DNA from: Colwellia polaris
GTDB taxonomy: Bacteria; Pseudomonadota; Gammaproteobacteria; Enterobacterales; Alteromonadaceae
Direction: 5' to 3'
NCBI RefSeq assembly: GCF_002104515.1
Contig: NZ_NBOE01000009.1
Location: 62,001 to 126,000, forward strand
DNA length: 64,000 bases
Under the pieces are notes generated by a model that did not search any database, had not been told where the DNA came from, and saw nothing but the letters and a program-made list of their open reading frames with translations. How positions within the stretch are numbered: the stretch's first letter is position 1; each line of letters starts with the position of its first letter. Below are positions 46,471 to 55,654 of this stretch, piece by piece. Position numbers and translations under genes: made by a program.

Positions 46471-48221
46471 TATTTCGTCTCCTTTTCTAAATCGCTACTC
46501 GGGTTAATATCTTGACTTTCCTGATGAGCAATCACCAATACTTTACCTTCAGCTTCTTTAATAGCGTTGATTACGGCTTGGGCTTTTTGTCGAGTTTCGT
46601 TGGCTTCAGATTGTGGATCAGAGTCAAATACCACCCCTGCACCTGCTTGAATTTGTGCTCGGTTGTTTTGTACGAAGGCAGAGCGGATAACAATACAGGT
46701 ATCCATATCACCATTGCCAGTTAAATAACCCACTGCGCCGCCATAACTGCCACGACGTTTACCTTCAACTTGGCGAATAAGTGTTGTTGCTTTTACTTTT
46801 GGTGCACCTGATAACGTGCCCATATTCATACAGGCTTGATAAGCGTGCAGGGCATCTAACTCTACCTCTAACGTGCCGCATACACGAGAAACCAAGTGCA
46901 TAACATGAGAATATCGGTCAACTTTTAATAAGTCAGCCACATGACGAGTACCCGGTTGGCTAACTCGAGCAATGTCATTACGCGCTAAATCAACCAACAT
47001 AATATGTTCGGCCAATTCTTTTTTGTCTAAGCGTAAATCTAATTCTATCCGGCTATCTAAATCAGGCGATAAGGTACCATCAGCGTTAAAACCACGAGGC
47101 CGTGTTCCTGCAATGGGGTAAATTTCGACTTGTCGGTTACTTTGTTGATATTTTAGTGCTGACTCTGGAGAAGCACCGAAAATGCAAAAATCACTGTCTT
47201 GCAGATAAAACATATAAGGGCTTGGGTTACTCTGCTTTAAAGCTTTATAAGCGTTAAGGTTATTTGAACACGCTAAGCTAAAGGTGCGAGATGGTACTAC
47301 TTGAAAAATATCTCCGGCCAATATGTTTTCTTTTAAATCATTAACTATCTGACAAAATGCTTCATCGCTAATATCAGAAGTTAAAGTCGATAGAGTCTTT
47401 TCTTCTGAAGTTGTCTTAGTATCTGAGCTTGCTTTTTTCGGTTCGAATGAAGCGGTTATATCGGCGCTTAAACGGTTTTTAATGGCGTTAATTTTTGCCA
47501 GTGCGGCTGTTTTAGCTTCAGCATAACCTGGGCCAGTAAATTGGTTGGTTATTACTTCACTAGATTGTTGTTCATGGTCAATAATAATCAAAGTTTCAGC
47601 GAGATAGTAAACAAAGTCAGGGCAAGTATTCTCACCATCAGCAACGTCAGGTAATGTTTCACTCATCGACATCATATCGAATGCAAAGGCGCCGCCTAAA
47701 AATACCGCAAACGGATGTTGGCTTGTGTTAGTTAATTGACTAAATAAACGTAAACTTTGGAAAGGATTAATAGCCAGTAATCGAGTACGTTCATCTAATT
47801 GCTCAACAATATCTGGGAATGTAGCAGTAAACGCTTTATTTGGACTAGCTATGGTATCAGTTACGTCATCAGTTATTTCAGCATGTGCAGCTAACGCTTG
47901 TTTGGCGAAGGCCAGTGCATTCTCACCATTTGGCGTTAACGCGCTAAACTTAACCGTATTGGCATTACAGACAATTTTAACGGCGGTATCGCTAAGCAGT
48001 AAACTTTTAAGTTGATGCTTTTTATCGACTTCTGCTGATTCAAGTAACAAGGTGTTTTCTTTATCTGCGCAGAGGGTATGAAAAACAGCAAGCGGGTCAC
48101 TTTGATAACGTAAAGTATCAGTGATAGTAACGACTGCACCTATTTGTTGAGTATTTAGTGCAGTGTCTGGCTGCTTTTTTTCGGTGTTATTTTTAGTGCT
48201 ATTTTCTTGGGTATTGCTCAT
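46470..48221 (-). CDS. trpE: Anthranilate synthase component I
   Basis: A 583-residue chorismate-using enzyme (E. coli 520). The tryptophan feedback site LLLES lies near residue 55, and the chorismate fold has FGASPESALKY, PIAGTRPRGFN, EHIMLVDLARND and GAGVVFDSDP. It is longer than usual because of a polar segment (about residues 262-280, SSDTKTTSEEKTLS) between the N-terminal and catalytic parts, plus Asn-rich N- and C-termini. AGGAAT precedes the ATG. It is the first structural gene of trpEGDCFBA, controlled by a leader upstream. Confidence 0.96.
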   Translation of the reverse strand: MSNTQENSTKNNTEKKQPDTALNTQQIGAVVTITDTLRYQSDPLAVFHTLCADKENTLLLESAEVDKKHQLKSLLLSDTAVKIVCNANTVKFSALTPNGENALAFAKQALAAHAEITDDVTDTIASPNKAFTATFPDIVEQLDERTRLLAINPFQSLRLFSQLTNTSQHPFAVFLGGAFAFDMMSMSETLPDVADGENTCPDFVYYLAETLIIIDHEQQSSEVITNQFTGPGYAEAKTAALAKINAIKNRLSADITASFEPKKASSDTKTTSEEKTLSTLTSDISDEAFCQIVNDLKENILAGDIFQVVPSRTFSLACSNNLNAYKALKQSNPSPYMFYLQDSDFCIFGASPESALKYQQSNRQVEIYPIAGTRPRGFNADGTLSPDLDSRIELDLRLDKKELAEHIMLVDLARNDIARVSQPGTRHVADLLKVDRYSHVMHLVSRVCGTLEVELDALHAYQACMNMGTLSGAPKVKATTLIRQVEGKRRGSYGGAVGYLTGNGDMDTCIVIRSAFVQNNRAQIQAGAGVVFDSDPQSEANETRQKAQAVINAIKEAEGKVLVIAHQESQDINPSSDLEKETK

Positions 48222-48254
48222 GGGTATTCCTACATAAATTCTATTTAAAAACGG

Positions 48255-48317
48255 TCATCCAGCGTAAATAGGCAAAAGCCACCATAAGAACCAACGTTTA
48301 ACTTTAATGCGTAACAT
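48255..48317 (-). CDS. Small Trp-rich ORF between trp attenuator and trpE
   Basis: A 20-codon frame, MLRIKVKRWFLWWLLPIYAG, with AAGAGA placed seven to eight bases before the ATG. It contains three Trp codons (positions 9, 12 and 13), a basic start and a hydrophobic end. It lies after the terminator hairpin, so it is translated only on read-through transcripts, and ends 34 bases before trpE. It may be a tiny membrane peptide, a second control element, or a spurious frame; it is too short to judge alone. Confidence 0.5.
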   Translation of the reverse strand: MLRIKVKRWFLWWLLPIYAG

Positions 48318-48352
48318 ATTTATTCTCTTGTTCGATTATTCAAAATTTTAAA

Positions 48353-48384
48353 ACCAAAAAACCCGCAATAGTGTGCGGGTTTTC
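48353..48384 (-). terminator. trp attenuator terminator
   Basis: On the minus strand: stem AAAACCCGCA and TGCGGGTTTT-type pairing (AAAACCCGC with GCGGGTTTT) around ACACTATT, followed by a T run (TTTTTTGG). It is the regulated stop upstream of trpE; the earlier GTGGGTT (48413-48419 region) can pair with AACCC of its left arm as antiterminator. Confidence 0.88.
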
Positions 48385-48419
48385 GACGTTTTTACATACA
48401 AGTAAACAACACAACCCAC

Positions 48420-48449
48420 TTATGTAGAGTTATGCCACCACCAAATCAT
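48420..48449 (-). CDS. trpL: trp leader peptide
   Basis: A nine-codon frame, MIWWWHNST, with three adjacent Trp codons just before the attenuator hairpin. Stalling at these codons under tryptophan shortage would free the antiterminator. The inverted copies ATACAAGTAAAC (about 48396-48407) and GTTTTACTTGTAT (48461-48473) bracket the peptide and could pair in the transcript. No clear TrpR operator matches the E. coli consensus in this gap (48222-48579). Confidence 0.9.
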   Translation of the reverse strand: MIWWWHNST

Positions 48450-48579
48450 AGAAATAGTTTGTTTTACTTGTATCATTATCTGTTTTATCTCAGTAAAATT
48501 GTTTTATTCACTTGCCTAAATAGCGACTTGCATTTGTGTCAGGCAGTTTTAAGTCCCTATAGAAGAACCGATTCACGTA

Positions 48580-49470
48580 ATGATGTCAACCACTGATTTT
48601 ACTATTGATAAAGATTTTTCAAACTTACGGGTTGATCTGCACAGCCATACCAATTGCTCTGACGGTGCATTAACGCCCAAAGAGCTGATAGAACGGGCAG
48701 TTAACTTTCAAATTGACGTATTAGCCATTACCGATCACGACAGCGTTAAAGGTCTTGATATTGCTAAACAAACTATTTTAGATCAAAACATTCCATTAAC
48801 CTTGATTAACGGCATTGAAATATCAACCCAGTGGCAAGGGTTCGAAATTCATATTGTCGGCTTAAATATTGATCCCGATCATGCGCAATTACAAAGTTTA
48901 ATATCGGCACAACAACAACGCCGCGAAGATCGCGCAACTAGCATGGGTGAAAAACTCGAAAAATGCGGTTTTGAAGATGTTTATAGCGATGCTAAAGCAA
49001 TGGCAGGCGAGGGTTCTATTACGCGTGCTCATTTTGCCAAAGTGCTATTACAACGTAGCGTTGTTAGTAAAATGCAATCAGCCTTCGATAAATATATCGG
49101 CAAAGGCAAACGTGCTTATGTTAAACCTAATTGGTGTAGTATTGAAGAAGCCGTAGCTACAATACATGCTGCTGGCGGTGTCGCCGTTATGGCTCACCCA
49201 ATTCGTTACGACTTAACAGCAAAATGGTTAAGACGTTTGATTGTTGACTTTAAAGATGCACAAGGTGATGGTTTAGAAGTTGTTTTACCTCAGATGAATA
49301 ACGAACAACGCAAAATCATGCTAAACTATTGTTCAGAATACGATTTATATGCCTCAATGGGCTCCGACTTTCATCAGCCCAGCCGTTGGAGCGATTTAGG
49401 CAGGAATTTAGTTATGCCTGAGCAAGCAAAACCTATTTGGCAACTTTGGCAAACTAACGGTATTCGTTAA
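48580..49470 (+). CDS. rnm: PHP-domain nuclease RNase AM / 3',5'-nucleotide phosphatase
   Basis: A 296-residue PHP protein (YciV/Rnm, E. coli 293). Metal-binding motifs: DLHSHTNCSDG, ITDHDSVKG, GIEISTQW, and late AHPIRYDL and GSDFHQP. In E. coli it trims 5' ends of rRNAs and hydrolyses 3',5'-bisphosphonucleotides. It is divergent from trpL, exactly as in E. coli, and starts the run rnm, yciO, scpA, scpB, rluB. Confidence 0.94.
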   Translation: MMSTTDFTIDKDFSNLRVDLHSHTNCSDGALTPKELIERAVNFQIDVLAITDHDSVKGLDIAKQTILDQNIPLTLINGIEISTQWQGFEIHIVGLNIDPDHAQLQSLISAQQQRREDRATSMGEKLEKCGFEDVYSDAKAMAGEGSITRAHFAKVLLQRSVVSKMQSAFDKYIGKGKRAYVKPNWCSIEEAVATIHAAGGVAVMAHPIRYDLTAKWLRRLIVDFKDAQGDGLEVVLPQMNNEQRKIMLNYCSEYDLYASMGSDFHQPSRWSDLGRNLVMPEQAKPIWQLWQTNGIR

Positions 49471-49556
49471 GCTTTTAGTTTTAATTTTGTTGCCAAAATG
49501 GTCTTCTTGAATAATTACATTAAGATGACAAACTTGACATTTACTTGGAGTTTTTT

Positions 49557-50177
49557 ATGAGCCAGTTTTTTTATGTTCACCCAGATAACCCGCAAGGTCG
49601 CTTAATGAAACAAGCGGCTGCTATTATTAGTCAAGGTGGTGTTATAGTTTACCCAACCGACTCTGGTTATGCGTTAGGTTGCCACATTGGTGACAAAAAA
49701 GCCTTGGAGCGTATTTGTAATATTCGAGATATTACAAAAGAGCATAACTTTACACTTATGTGTAGTGACTTGTCTGAGCTGTCTGAATATACGCGCGTCG
49801 ATAATAGTGCTTTTCGTTTATTAAAAAACAACACGCCTGGGCCTTACACCTTTATTTTTAAAGGCTCTAAAGAAGTACCAAAACGCTTATTAAATCCAAA
49901 GCGTAAAACTATCGGTATTCGTGTCCCTGATAACAATATTGCTCAAGCTTTATTAGCCGAGCTTGGTGAGCCCATTATGTCGACAACGTTAATTATGCCT
50001 GGGGCGGAAACTGCAGAGTTTGACCCAGAGCATATTCGCGATATTTTAGAACACCAGGTTGATTTGATCATAAATGGCGGGCATTTAGGCGAGCGCCCAA
50101 CCACAGTTATAGATTTTTCAAACGACGACGTAGAAATTATACGTGTAGGCGAGGGTGATCCAACACCTTTTCAATAA
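49557..50177 (+). CDS. yciO: YciO-type Sua5/YrdC-fold protein
   Basis: A 206-residue protein, the same length as E. coli YciO. The YrdC fold shows GGVIVYPTDSGYALGC, KEHNFTLMCSDLSEL, TPGPYTFIFKG and KTIGIRVPDN. Related TsaC makes threonylcarbamoyl-AMP for tRNA t6A; YciO's own role is less clear. ATG at 49557 has TGGAG seven bases upstream; a TTG inside that site, at 49545, is rejected. Confidence 0.93.
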   Translation: MSQFFYVHPDNPQGRLMKQAAAIISQGGVIVYPTDSGYALGCHIGDKKALERICNIRDITKEHNFTLMCSDLSELSEYTRVDNSAFRLLKNNTPGPYTFIFKGSKEVPKRLLNPKRKTIGIRVPDNNIAQALLAELGEPIMSTTLIMPGAETAEFDPEHIRDILEHQVDLIINGGHLGERPTTVIDFSNDDVEIIRVGEGDPTPFQ

Positions 50178-50263
50178 TCCTTTGTGTTTGGCGAATGACT
50201 AAATAGTTACAATAGCTTATCTATATTTTATGAAACTAAGTATGCAAATATTGACGAAAGCCC

Positions 50264-51130
50264 ATGTCTGAAAACAGGGCTAATTCTTCTAAAGTTACGC
50301 TAGCAGAGAATAGCACTGACTCAGGGGTAATGCTTCAACAAGTATTACCCTTTGCTTTACTGCGCGGCGAAGCTATTGTGGAAAAGCCACAAGATTTATT
50401 TATTCCGCCTGACGCACTAGAAGTTATTTTGGAAATGTTCGAAGGGCCTCTCGATCTTTTATTGTATTTAATTCGCAAACAAAAATTTGATATTTTAGAC
50501 CTACCTATTTCGCCTATTACCACGCAATACATGGCTTATGTTGATTTAATGAAAGATATTAAATTAGAGTTAGCGGCTGAATATTTAGTGATGGCATCAA
50601 TTTTAGCGGAAATTAAATCGCGCCTCTTATTACCTAAACAAGCCGTAGAAGAAGACGAAGGCGACCCGAGAGCGGAATTAGTCAGAAAGCTGCAAGAATA
50701 TGAAGTGATTAAAAAAGCCGCTGAGAACATTGACGAATTACCTCGATTAGACCGCGATAATTTTATTGCAAAAGTTGAGCTAGCCGAAAATTTTGTCCCT
50801 AAAATTCTCAATAGTCAGGTAGATCTAGCTGAGCTTGTTAGCGCACTGCATGGCATAATAAAACGTACTAAAGCGTATGAGCATCATCATATTCAAAAAG
50901 AGTCGTTATCAACCAGAGAAAGAATGGCGCACATATTAGCAAAATTAAAAAATGCCGATAAAAAACAACCTTATTGTGATTTTAGTGACTTATTTACTAT
51001 CAAAGAAGGTAAGTCAGGCGTTGTTGTAACATTTTTAGCTATATTAGAGCTTATTAAAGAGTCATTAATTGAATGTGTGCAAACAAAAGTTTATGGCGAA
51101 ATACGGGTTTGTCTGCCTAAACAGGTTTAA
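50264..51130 (+). CDS. scpA: Segregation and condensation protein A
   Basis: A 288-residue kleisin. The core begins LEMFEGPLDLLLYLIRKQKFDILDLPI, the N-terminal SMC-binding part, followed by AAEYLVMASILAEIKSRLLL; the C-terminal winged helix ends with VYGEIRVCLP. It bridges SMC heads with ScpB in chromosome condensation. A polar extension of about 45 residues precedes the core. No smc gene is in the window. scpB follows after 79 bases. Confidence 0.95.
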   Translation: MSENRANSSKVTLAENSTDSGVMLQQVLPFALLRGEAIVEKPQDLFIPPDALEVILEMFEGPLDLLLYLIRKQKFDILDLPISPITTQYMAYVDLMKDIKLELAAEYLVMASILAEIKSRLLLPKQAVEEDEGDPRAELVRKLQEYEVIKKAAENIDELPRLDRDNFIAKVELAENFVPKILNSQVDLAELVSALHGIIKRTKAYEHHHIQKESLSTRERMAHILAKLKNADKKQPYCDFSDLFTIKEGKSGVVVTFLAILELIKESLIECVQTKVYGEIRVCLPKQV

Positions 51131-51209
51131 AAAAGCTTAAATAAGTTTACGTTTATAAAAGTTAAAAAAATAAAAAATTACTACATGTTAAAAGGTTAAA
51201 ACTGTAACA

Positions 51210-51773
51210 ATGAACCCCGATAAAATACGCCACAAAGATATTGATGACGCCAAACTAAAACGTTTAGTAGAAGCGGCATTATTTATTGCAGAGAAGCCGT
51301 TATCGGTACAATTACTTAAACGTGATTTTTTAATTGAATATCGTGTCAGTAATCTGCGTATTCGTGATATCATTATCGCCATTCAGGCTGACTATAAAGG
51401 TCGTGGTGTTGAACTCAATAAAGTCGCTTCTGGCTATCGTTTTCAAACACCTGCCGAGCTTAGTGAAGATTTAGCTCATTTATACAAAGAAAAGGCACCA
51501 AAATATTCTCGTGCCATTTTAGAAACGCTTGCGTTAATTGCTTACAAGCAACCGATAACCCGTGGTGAAATTGAAGATATACGTGGGGTTGCGGTTAGCA
51601 GTAATATTATTAAAACGCTAAGCGATAGAAATTGGATAAAAACAGTCGGTCAAAAGGAAGTGCCCGGTCGACCGGTATTATATGCGAGTACGCAAGAGTT
51701 TCTTGACTACTTTTCGCTAACATCACTCGACCAACTGCCGGCATTAATGTCGATGGAAGATTTTAGCGGTTAA
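51210..51773 (+). CDS. scpB: Segregation and condensation protein B
   Basis: A 187-residue protein made of two winged helices: KRLVEAALFIAEKPLSVQLL starts the first and SRAILETLALIAYKQPITRGEIEDIRGV the second, a segment strongly kept in the family. GRPVLYASTQEFLDYFSL closes it. It dimerises and binds ScpA. It belongs with scpA and rluB, the usual order. Confidence 0.96.
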   Translation: MNPDKIRHKDIDDAKLKRLVEAALFIAEKPLSVQLLKRDFLIEYRVSNLRIRDIIIAIQADYKGRGVELNKVASGYRFQTPAELSEDLAHLYKEKAPKYSRAILETLALIAYKQPITRGEIEDIRGVAVSSNIIKTLSDRNWIKTVGQKEVPGRPVLYASTQEFLDYFSLTSLDQLPALMSMEDFSG

Positions 51774-51923
51774 TTGTTTTTGCAAAAACACGCTAAACTA
51801 AAAAACTACAGGGTATTTTACCCTAAACTTAAAGAGACAGAGACGTAAAAGTGAAGCCAAATTATTAACTTAGTATGAGTTAGGATTCACTGTGAAGTTA
51901 CTGACGTAAGAGAGTTAAGACCA

Positions 51924-52787
51924 ATGTCTGAAAAATTACAAAAAGTATTAGCACGAGCGGGTGCCGGTTCACGCCGAGAAATGGAAACTTATATTAGTGC
52001 AGGGCGTGTTAGCGTTGAAGGTAAAACTGCTTATTTAGGCGACCGTGTCGAAGGCAACGAACTTATTCGTGTTGATGGCCACCAAATTAAGCTAAAACCT
52101 TTAACCGACGACTTATGTCGTGTTTTGATGTACAACAAGCCAGAAGGCGAAATGTGTACACGTAAAGATCCTGAAGGCCGACCAACTGTTTTTGATCGTT
52201 TACCTAAGTTAGAAGGTAGTCGCTGGGTTGCTGTAGGGCGCTTAGATATTAACACCTCAGGTATGTTACTTTTTACCACCGATGGTGAACTGGCTAATCG
52301 TTTAATGCACCCTTCTAAACAAGTTGAGCGTGAGTATGCCGTGCGCATATTCGGTGAAGTTAATGAAGCTATGTTGCAAACATTGCGTCATGGCGTAAAG
52401 CTTGAAGATGGGCCGGCAAAGTTTCAAAAAATCACTTACAAAGGTGGTGAAGGTCGTAACCATTGGTTCCATGTGGTGCTGTCTGAAGGACGTAATCGCG
52501 AAGTTCGTCGTCTGTGGGAAAGCCAAGATGTACAGGTAAGTCGCTTAATTCGTGTACGCTACGGCGATATGGAGATGAAACGCCAGTTGCCGCTAGGTGG
52601 TTGGACTGAATTAAACTTACAAGATGTAAACTATTATCGAAAGCTTGTTGATTTAGCGCCAGAAACACAAAGTAAGGTTAAAGTTGACGAGAAAGCGATG
52701 GATAACGCGAAAAGTCGCAGAATTCGTCGGTCAGTGAAAAAGCATCAACATCGCAGTCAACAAGCAACCAGACGAAGACGCCCATAA
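51924..52787 (+). CDS. rluB: 23S rRNA pseudouridine(2605) synthase RluB
   Basis: A 287-residue enzyme (E. coli 291). An S4 RNA-binding domain ([19 protein letters not shown]) precedes the RsuA-type synthase with the catalytic Asp in [14 protein letters not shown]. The C-terminal tail is very basic ([15 protein letters not shown]), as is usual in RluB. It ends at a clear terminator at 52811-52852. Confidence 0.95.
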   Translation: MSEKLQKVLARAGAGSRREMETYISAGRVSVEGKTAYLGDRVEGNELIRVDGHQIKLKPLTDDLCRVLMYNKPEGEMCTRKDPEGRPTVFDRLPKLEGSRWVAVGRLDINTSGMLLFTTDGELANRLMHPSKQVEREYAVRIFGEVNEAMLQTLRHGVKLEDGPAKFQKITYKGGEGRNHWFHVVLSEGRNREVRRLWESQDVQVSRLIRVRYGDMEMKRQLPLGGWTELNLQDVNYYRKLVDLAPETQSKVKVDEKAMDNAKSRRIRRSVKKHQHRSQQATRRRRP

Positions 52788-52810
52788 ACCATTAATATTT
52801 ACATACAAGT

Positions 52811-52852
52811 AATGACAAGTTCCTATTTTTAACGAACTTGTCATTTTTATTT
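52811..52852 (+). terminator. Terminator after rluB
   Basis: A 12-bp perfect stem AATGACAAGTTC (52811-52822) and GAACTTGTCATT (52834-52845) with an 11-base loop and TTTTTATTT after. Confidence 0.9.
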
Positions 52853-53021
52853 GTATTAAGCTTAAATTACATTTTGGTATTGGTTAAAAAATAATATAGG
52901 GTTACGCCTAAGTTTGAATTTATAACGGCTTCAAGCTAGGCATTACTTTACTGCGTTTAGTCGCAATAGTTAGGTTAGTTAACGCCATTAAATTAGTTAT
53001 TTGTTTTATATAGGACATTAC

Positions 53022-54173
53022 GTGCAAGCAACTCTTGAAAAAATTTATATCGAAGATCCCGAGCAATTAGAACTAGTTTGTCAACGCTACGCCCAAGCCA
53101 GTATTCTTGCTATCGATACTGAATTTGTTCGAACGCGAACACTTTACCCTAAGTTAGGTCTTATACAGATAAACGACGGTAAAACCTTAGCGTTAATTGA
53201 TCCGGTTGCCGTACCAAATTTAAGCCCATTTTGGCAATTATTAGAAAACCCAAAAATTCAGAAAGTGTTACATGCATGCTCTGAAGATTTAGAAGTTTTT
53301 CTTACGGCGGGTAATTGTCGTCCTGCGAATCTTATTGATAGCCAAATTATCATGGGGTTTTTAGGACACGGCATTTCCATGGGCTATGCTGCCATGATTG
53401 CGCATTATACCGATATTGAGTTAGATAAGTCTGAGTCGCGAACCGATTGGATGAAAAGGCCGTTAACTCAAAAGCAATTAGATTATGCTGCCGCTGATGT
53501 TGAACATTTGTTTAATATTCTGCCGTTATTGTTTGCTGACATTGAAAAGGCTGGTTGGTTAGCTGCAGCACAAGAAGAAAGTGATATTATGGTTGAGCGT
53601 AAATTCACTGCTATTGACGAAAGTCAGTTATACCTGAATCTAAAAATGGCTTGGCGTTTAAATTCAGTACAACTTTATCGACTGCAACAGTTAACCATTT
53701 GGCGTTTTCAACAAGCGAAATTAAAAGATAGACCTATTGGCTTTATTGCCAAAGATCATACCCTTTTCGCGCTCGCTCAAGTAAACCCAACCAGTGTCGG
53801 TGCAATGAATAGCATTGAAGGTGTTGAATTGCTTGATATTCGCCATAAAGGTAATGTTATGCTTACCGTACTAAAACGTGCAGCTGAAGCAAAAAATCCT
53901 CTATTGCCTGAGCGTATTATTCGCCTTGACGAATACCCAGGTTACAAACAAAACTTCAAAAAAGTGAAAAATATTCTTACTCAGTACAGTGAAAAAACTA
54001 ATTTACAACCAGAAAACTTTGCCTCTAAAAAGCAAATAAATCAATTTCTGTCTTGGCACTTCAAAATAAACGGTGCTGAAAATCAGCCGCAACTGGTTGA
54101 TATTATGCGCGGTTGGCGCAAACAATTATTCGGTGACAAATTGTTGGCATTTGTTAAAAATGACTTTGCATAA
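53022..54173 (+). CDS. rnd: Ribonuclease D
   Basis: A 383-residue 3'-5' exonuclease for tRNA 3' maturation (E. coli 375). DEDD active site: AIDTEFVRTRTLYPKLGLIQ, HACSEDLEVF, and the final YAAADVEHL. Two HRDC domains follow (RLQQLTIWRFQQAKLKDRP marks the first). The start is GTG at 53022, six bases after AGGA; a TTG at 53001 lacks a ribosome site. Confidence 0.95.
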   Translation: MQATLEKIYIEDPEQLELVCQRYAQASILAIDTEFVRTRTLYPKLGLIQINDGKTLALIDPVAVPNLSPFWQLLENPKIQKVLHACSEDLEVFLTAGNCRPANLIDSQIIMGFLGHGISMGYAAMIAHYTDIELDKSESRTDWMKRPLTQKQLDYAAADVEHLFNILPLLFADIEKAGWLAAAQEESDIMVERKFTAIDESQLYLNLKMAWRLNSVQLYRLQQLTIWRFQQAKLKDRPIGFIAKDHTLFALAQVNPTSVGAMNSIEGVELLDIRHKGNVMLTVLKRAAEAKNPLLPERIIRLDEYPGYKQNFKKVKNILTQYSEKTNLQPENFASKKQINQFLSWHFKINGAENQPQLVDIMRGWRKQLFGDKLLAFVKNDFA

Positions 54174-54248
54174 AACAATTAATTTACTGGCGTGCTAACA
54201 ATAAAATTATCCATATTCGATAAACTCATTTATTCATAGGTCTGCATT

Positions 54249-54554
54249 ATGCTGTGTAGTGTTTATAAAAGTTCTAAAAAAGTTCAAACTTATCTTTACG
54301 TTAATAACAGAGATGACTTTTCTGATGTACCTGAAGCGTTAATGAAAATGTTCGGTACACCCATCATGGTAACTGTACTTAATCTCTCATCAAAAGTTAA
54401 ATTGGGTTTTGCTGATCTTGAAAAAGTAAAAGCTAGTTTGTCAGAGCAAGGTTATTATTTACAGTTAACGCCAAAAGAAGAAGATATGTTAAAAGCGCAT
54501 AAAGCAAGTATGAACAGTACTGCTGGCAAGACCGATTCAGGAGAAACATTATAA
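54249..54554 (+). CDS. ycgL: YcgL-domain protein
   Basis: A 101-residue protein with the YcgL fold: MLCSVYKSSKKVQTYLYV, then FGTPIMVTVLNLSS and SEQGYYLQLTPKEEDML. It is of unknown function but consistently linked to rnd, ycgN and minCDE in gammaproteobacteria. Its stop overlaps the ATG of the next gene (TAATG). Confidence 0.93.
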   Translation: MLCSVYKSSKKVQTYLYVNNRDDFSDVPEALMKMFGTPIMVTVLNLSSKVKLGFADLEKVKASLSEQGYYLQLTPKEEDMLKAHKASMNSTAGKTDSGETL

Positions 54555-55609
54555 TGGATTATATTAAATCGATTAAGTTAATGGCACTCACCTTATCGCT
54601 TGGATTATTGTCACAACCTACGATAGCAAACGATGCGAAAGCAACTGCAGATGCTAAGCCTAGCTTTGAGCAATATATTGTTAAGATAAAACAAGAAGCG
54701 CTTGCTAAAGGTTTTGAACAAGCGTTAATAGATACCTCTTTTGCCAATGTAGTTTTTCATCAACGTGCGGTAAAGGCTGATCGAAATCAACCTGAAACCG
54801 TTGAAACACTTGATACATACTTACCAAAGCGCCTACCTGATTGGAAAATAAAACGTGCTCGTGCCAAATATAAAGAGCATGAAGCTCTGCTGAATAAAGT
54901 CGCAGAAGAATATGGTGTACAACCACGCTTTATCGTTGCGCTTTGGGGCCTTGAAACTAATTTTGGCAAAATTATGGGTAACTATAATGTTGTCTCTGCG
55001 TTATCAACAATGGCTTATGAAGGGCGCCGTGAAGCATTCTTTAAAAAGGAACTTTGGGCCGCGTTAAATATATTGAAAGCAGACCATATAAGTATCGATA
55101 AGATGAAAGGCTCTTGGGCTGGCGCCATGGGACAAAATCAATTTATGCCGACTTCATTTGTGGCTTATGCTGTTGATGGTGATGGCGACGGTAAAAAAGA
55201 TATTTGGACTAACCAAGCTGACGTTTTTGCCTCTATGGCAAACTACCTGAAAAAAGAAGGCTGGAGCGATGAAATAACTTGGGGTCGACAAGTAAAACTT
55301 CCCAGTGACTTTGATACCTCATTAGCTATTCCAAACAATACCGGTGGTCGTAAAAACTGGTTAAAAGCTTGGGCCAAAACTGAAAAAACCTTAGCGCAAT
55401 GGCAAGCTTTAGGTGTAAGGCGCACCGATGGTACTAATCTTCCTAACGTTGATATTAAAGCTGCATTAGTGTTTCCCGATGGCAAAAAAGGCCGTGCCTA
55501 CTTAGCCTACGATAATTATAAAAGTTTAATGCAATGGAATTTATCTTATTATTTTGTCAGTTCAGTTGGCCATTTATCTGATCACATTAAATATCCACCA
55601 ATACAATAA
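54554..55609 (+). CDS. Lytic murein transglycosylase, MltB type
   Basis: A 351-residue exported enzyme with a signal peptide cut near TIANDA and no lipobox, so it is a soluble MltB-like form. The catalytic Glu is in IVALWGLETNFGKIMG; the substrate cleft has GAMGQNQFMPTSFVAYAVD and the Asp-rich loop DGDGDGKKDIWTN. It cuts peptidoglycan glycan strands to 1,6-anhydro products. It is translationally coupled to ycgL and followed 45 bases on by ycgN. Confidence 0.92.
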   Translation: MDYIKSIKLMALTLSLGLLSQPTIANDAKATADAKPSFEQYIVKIKQEALAKGFEQALIDTSFANVVFHQRAVKADRNQPETVETLDTYLPKRLPDWKIKRARAKYKEHEALLNKVAEEYGVQPRFIVALWGLETNFGKIMGNYNVVSALSTMAYEGRREAFFKKELWAALNILKADHISIDKMKGSWAGAMGQNQFMPTSFVAYAVDGDGDGKKDIWTNQADVFASMANYLKKEGWSDEITWGRQVKLPSDFDTSLAIPNNTGGRKNWLKAWAKTEKTLAQWQALGVRRTDGTNLPNVDIKAALVFPDGKKGRAYLAYDNYKSLMQWNLSYYFVSSVGHLSDHIKYPPIQ

Positions 55610-55654
55610 ATAGCCGCAGATAATAAAGCGCATTAAGTTGCGAAAAGAAGCCTT

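Noticed and set aside
48450-48579. TrpR operator in the trp-rnm intergenic region
   Set aside because: No stretch resembles the palindromic ACTAGT-rich operator closely enough to call.
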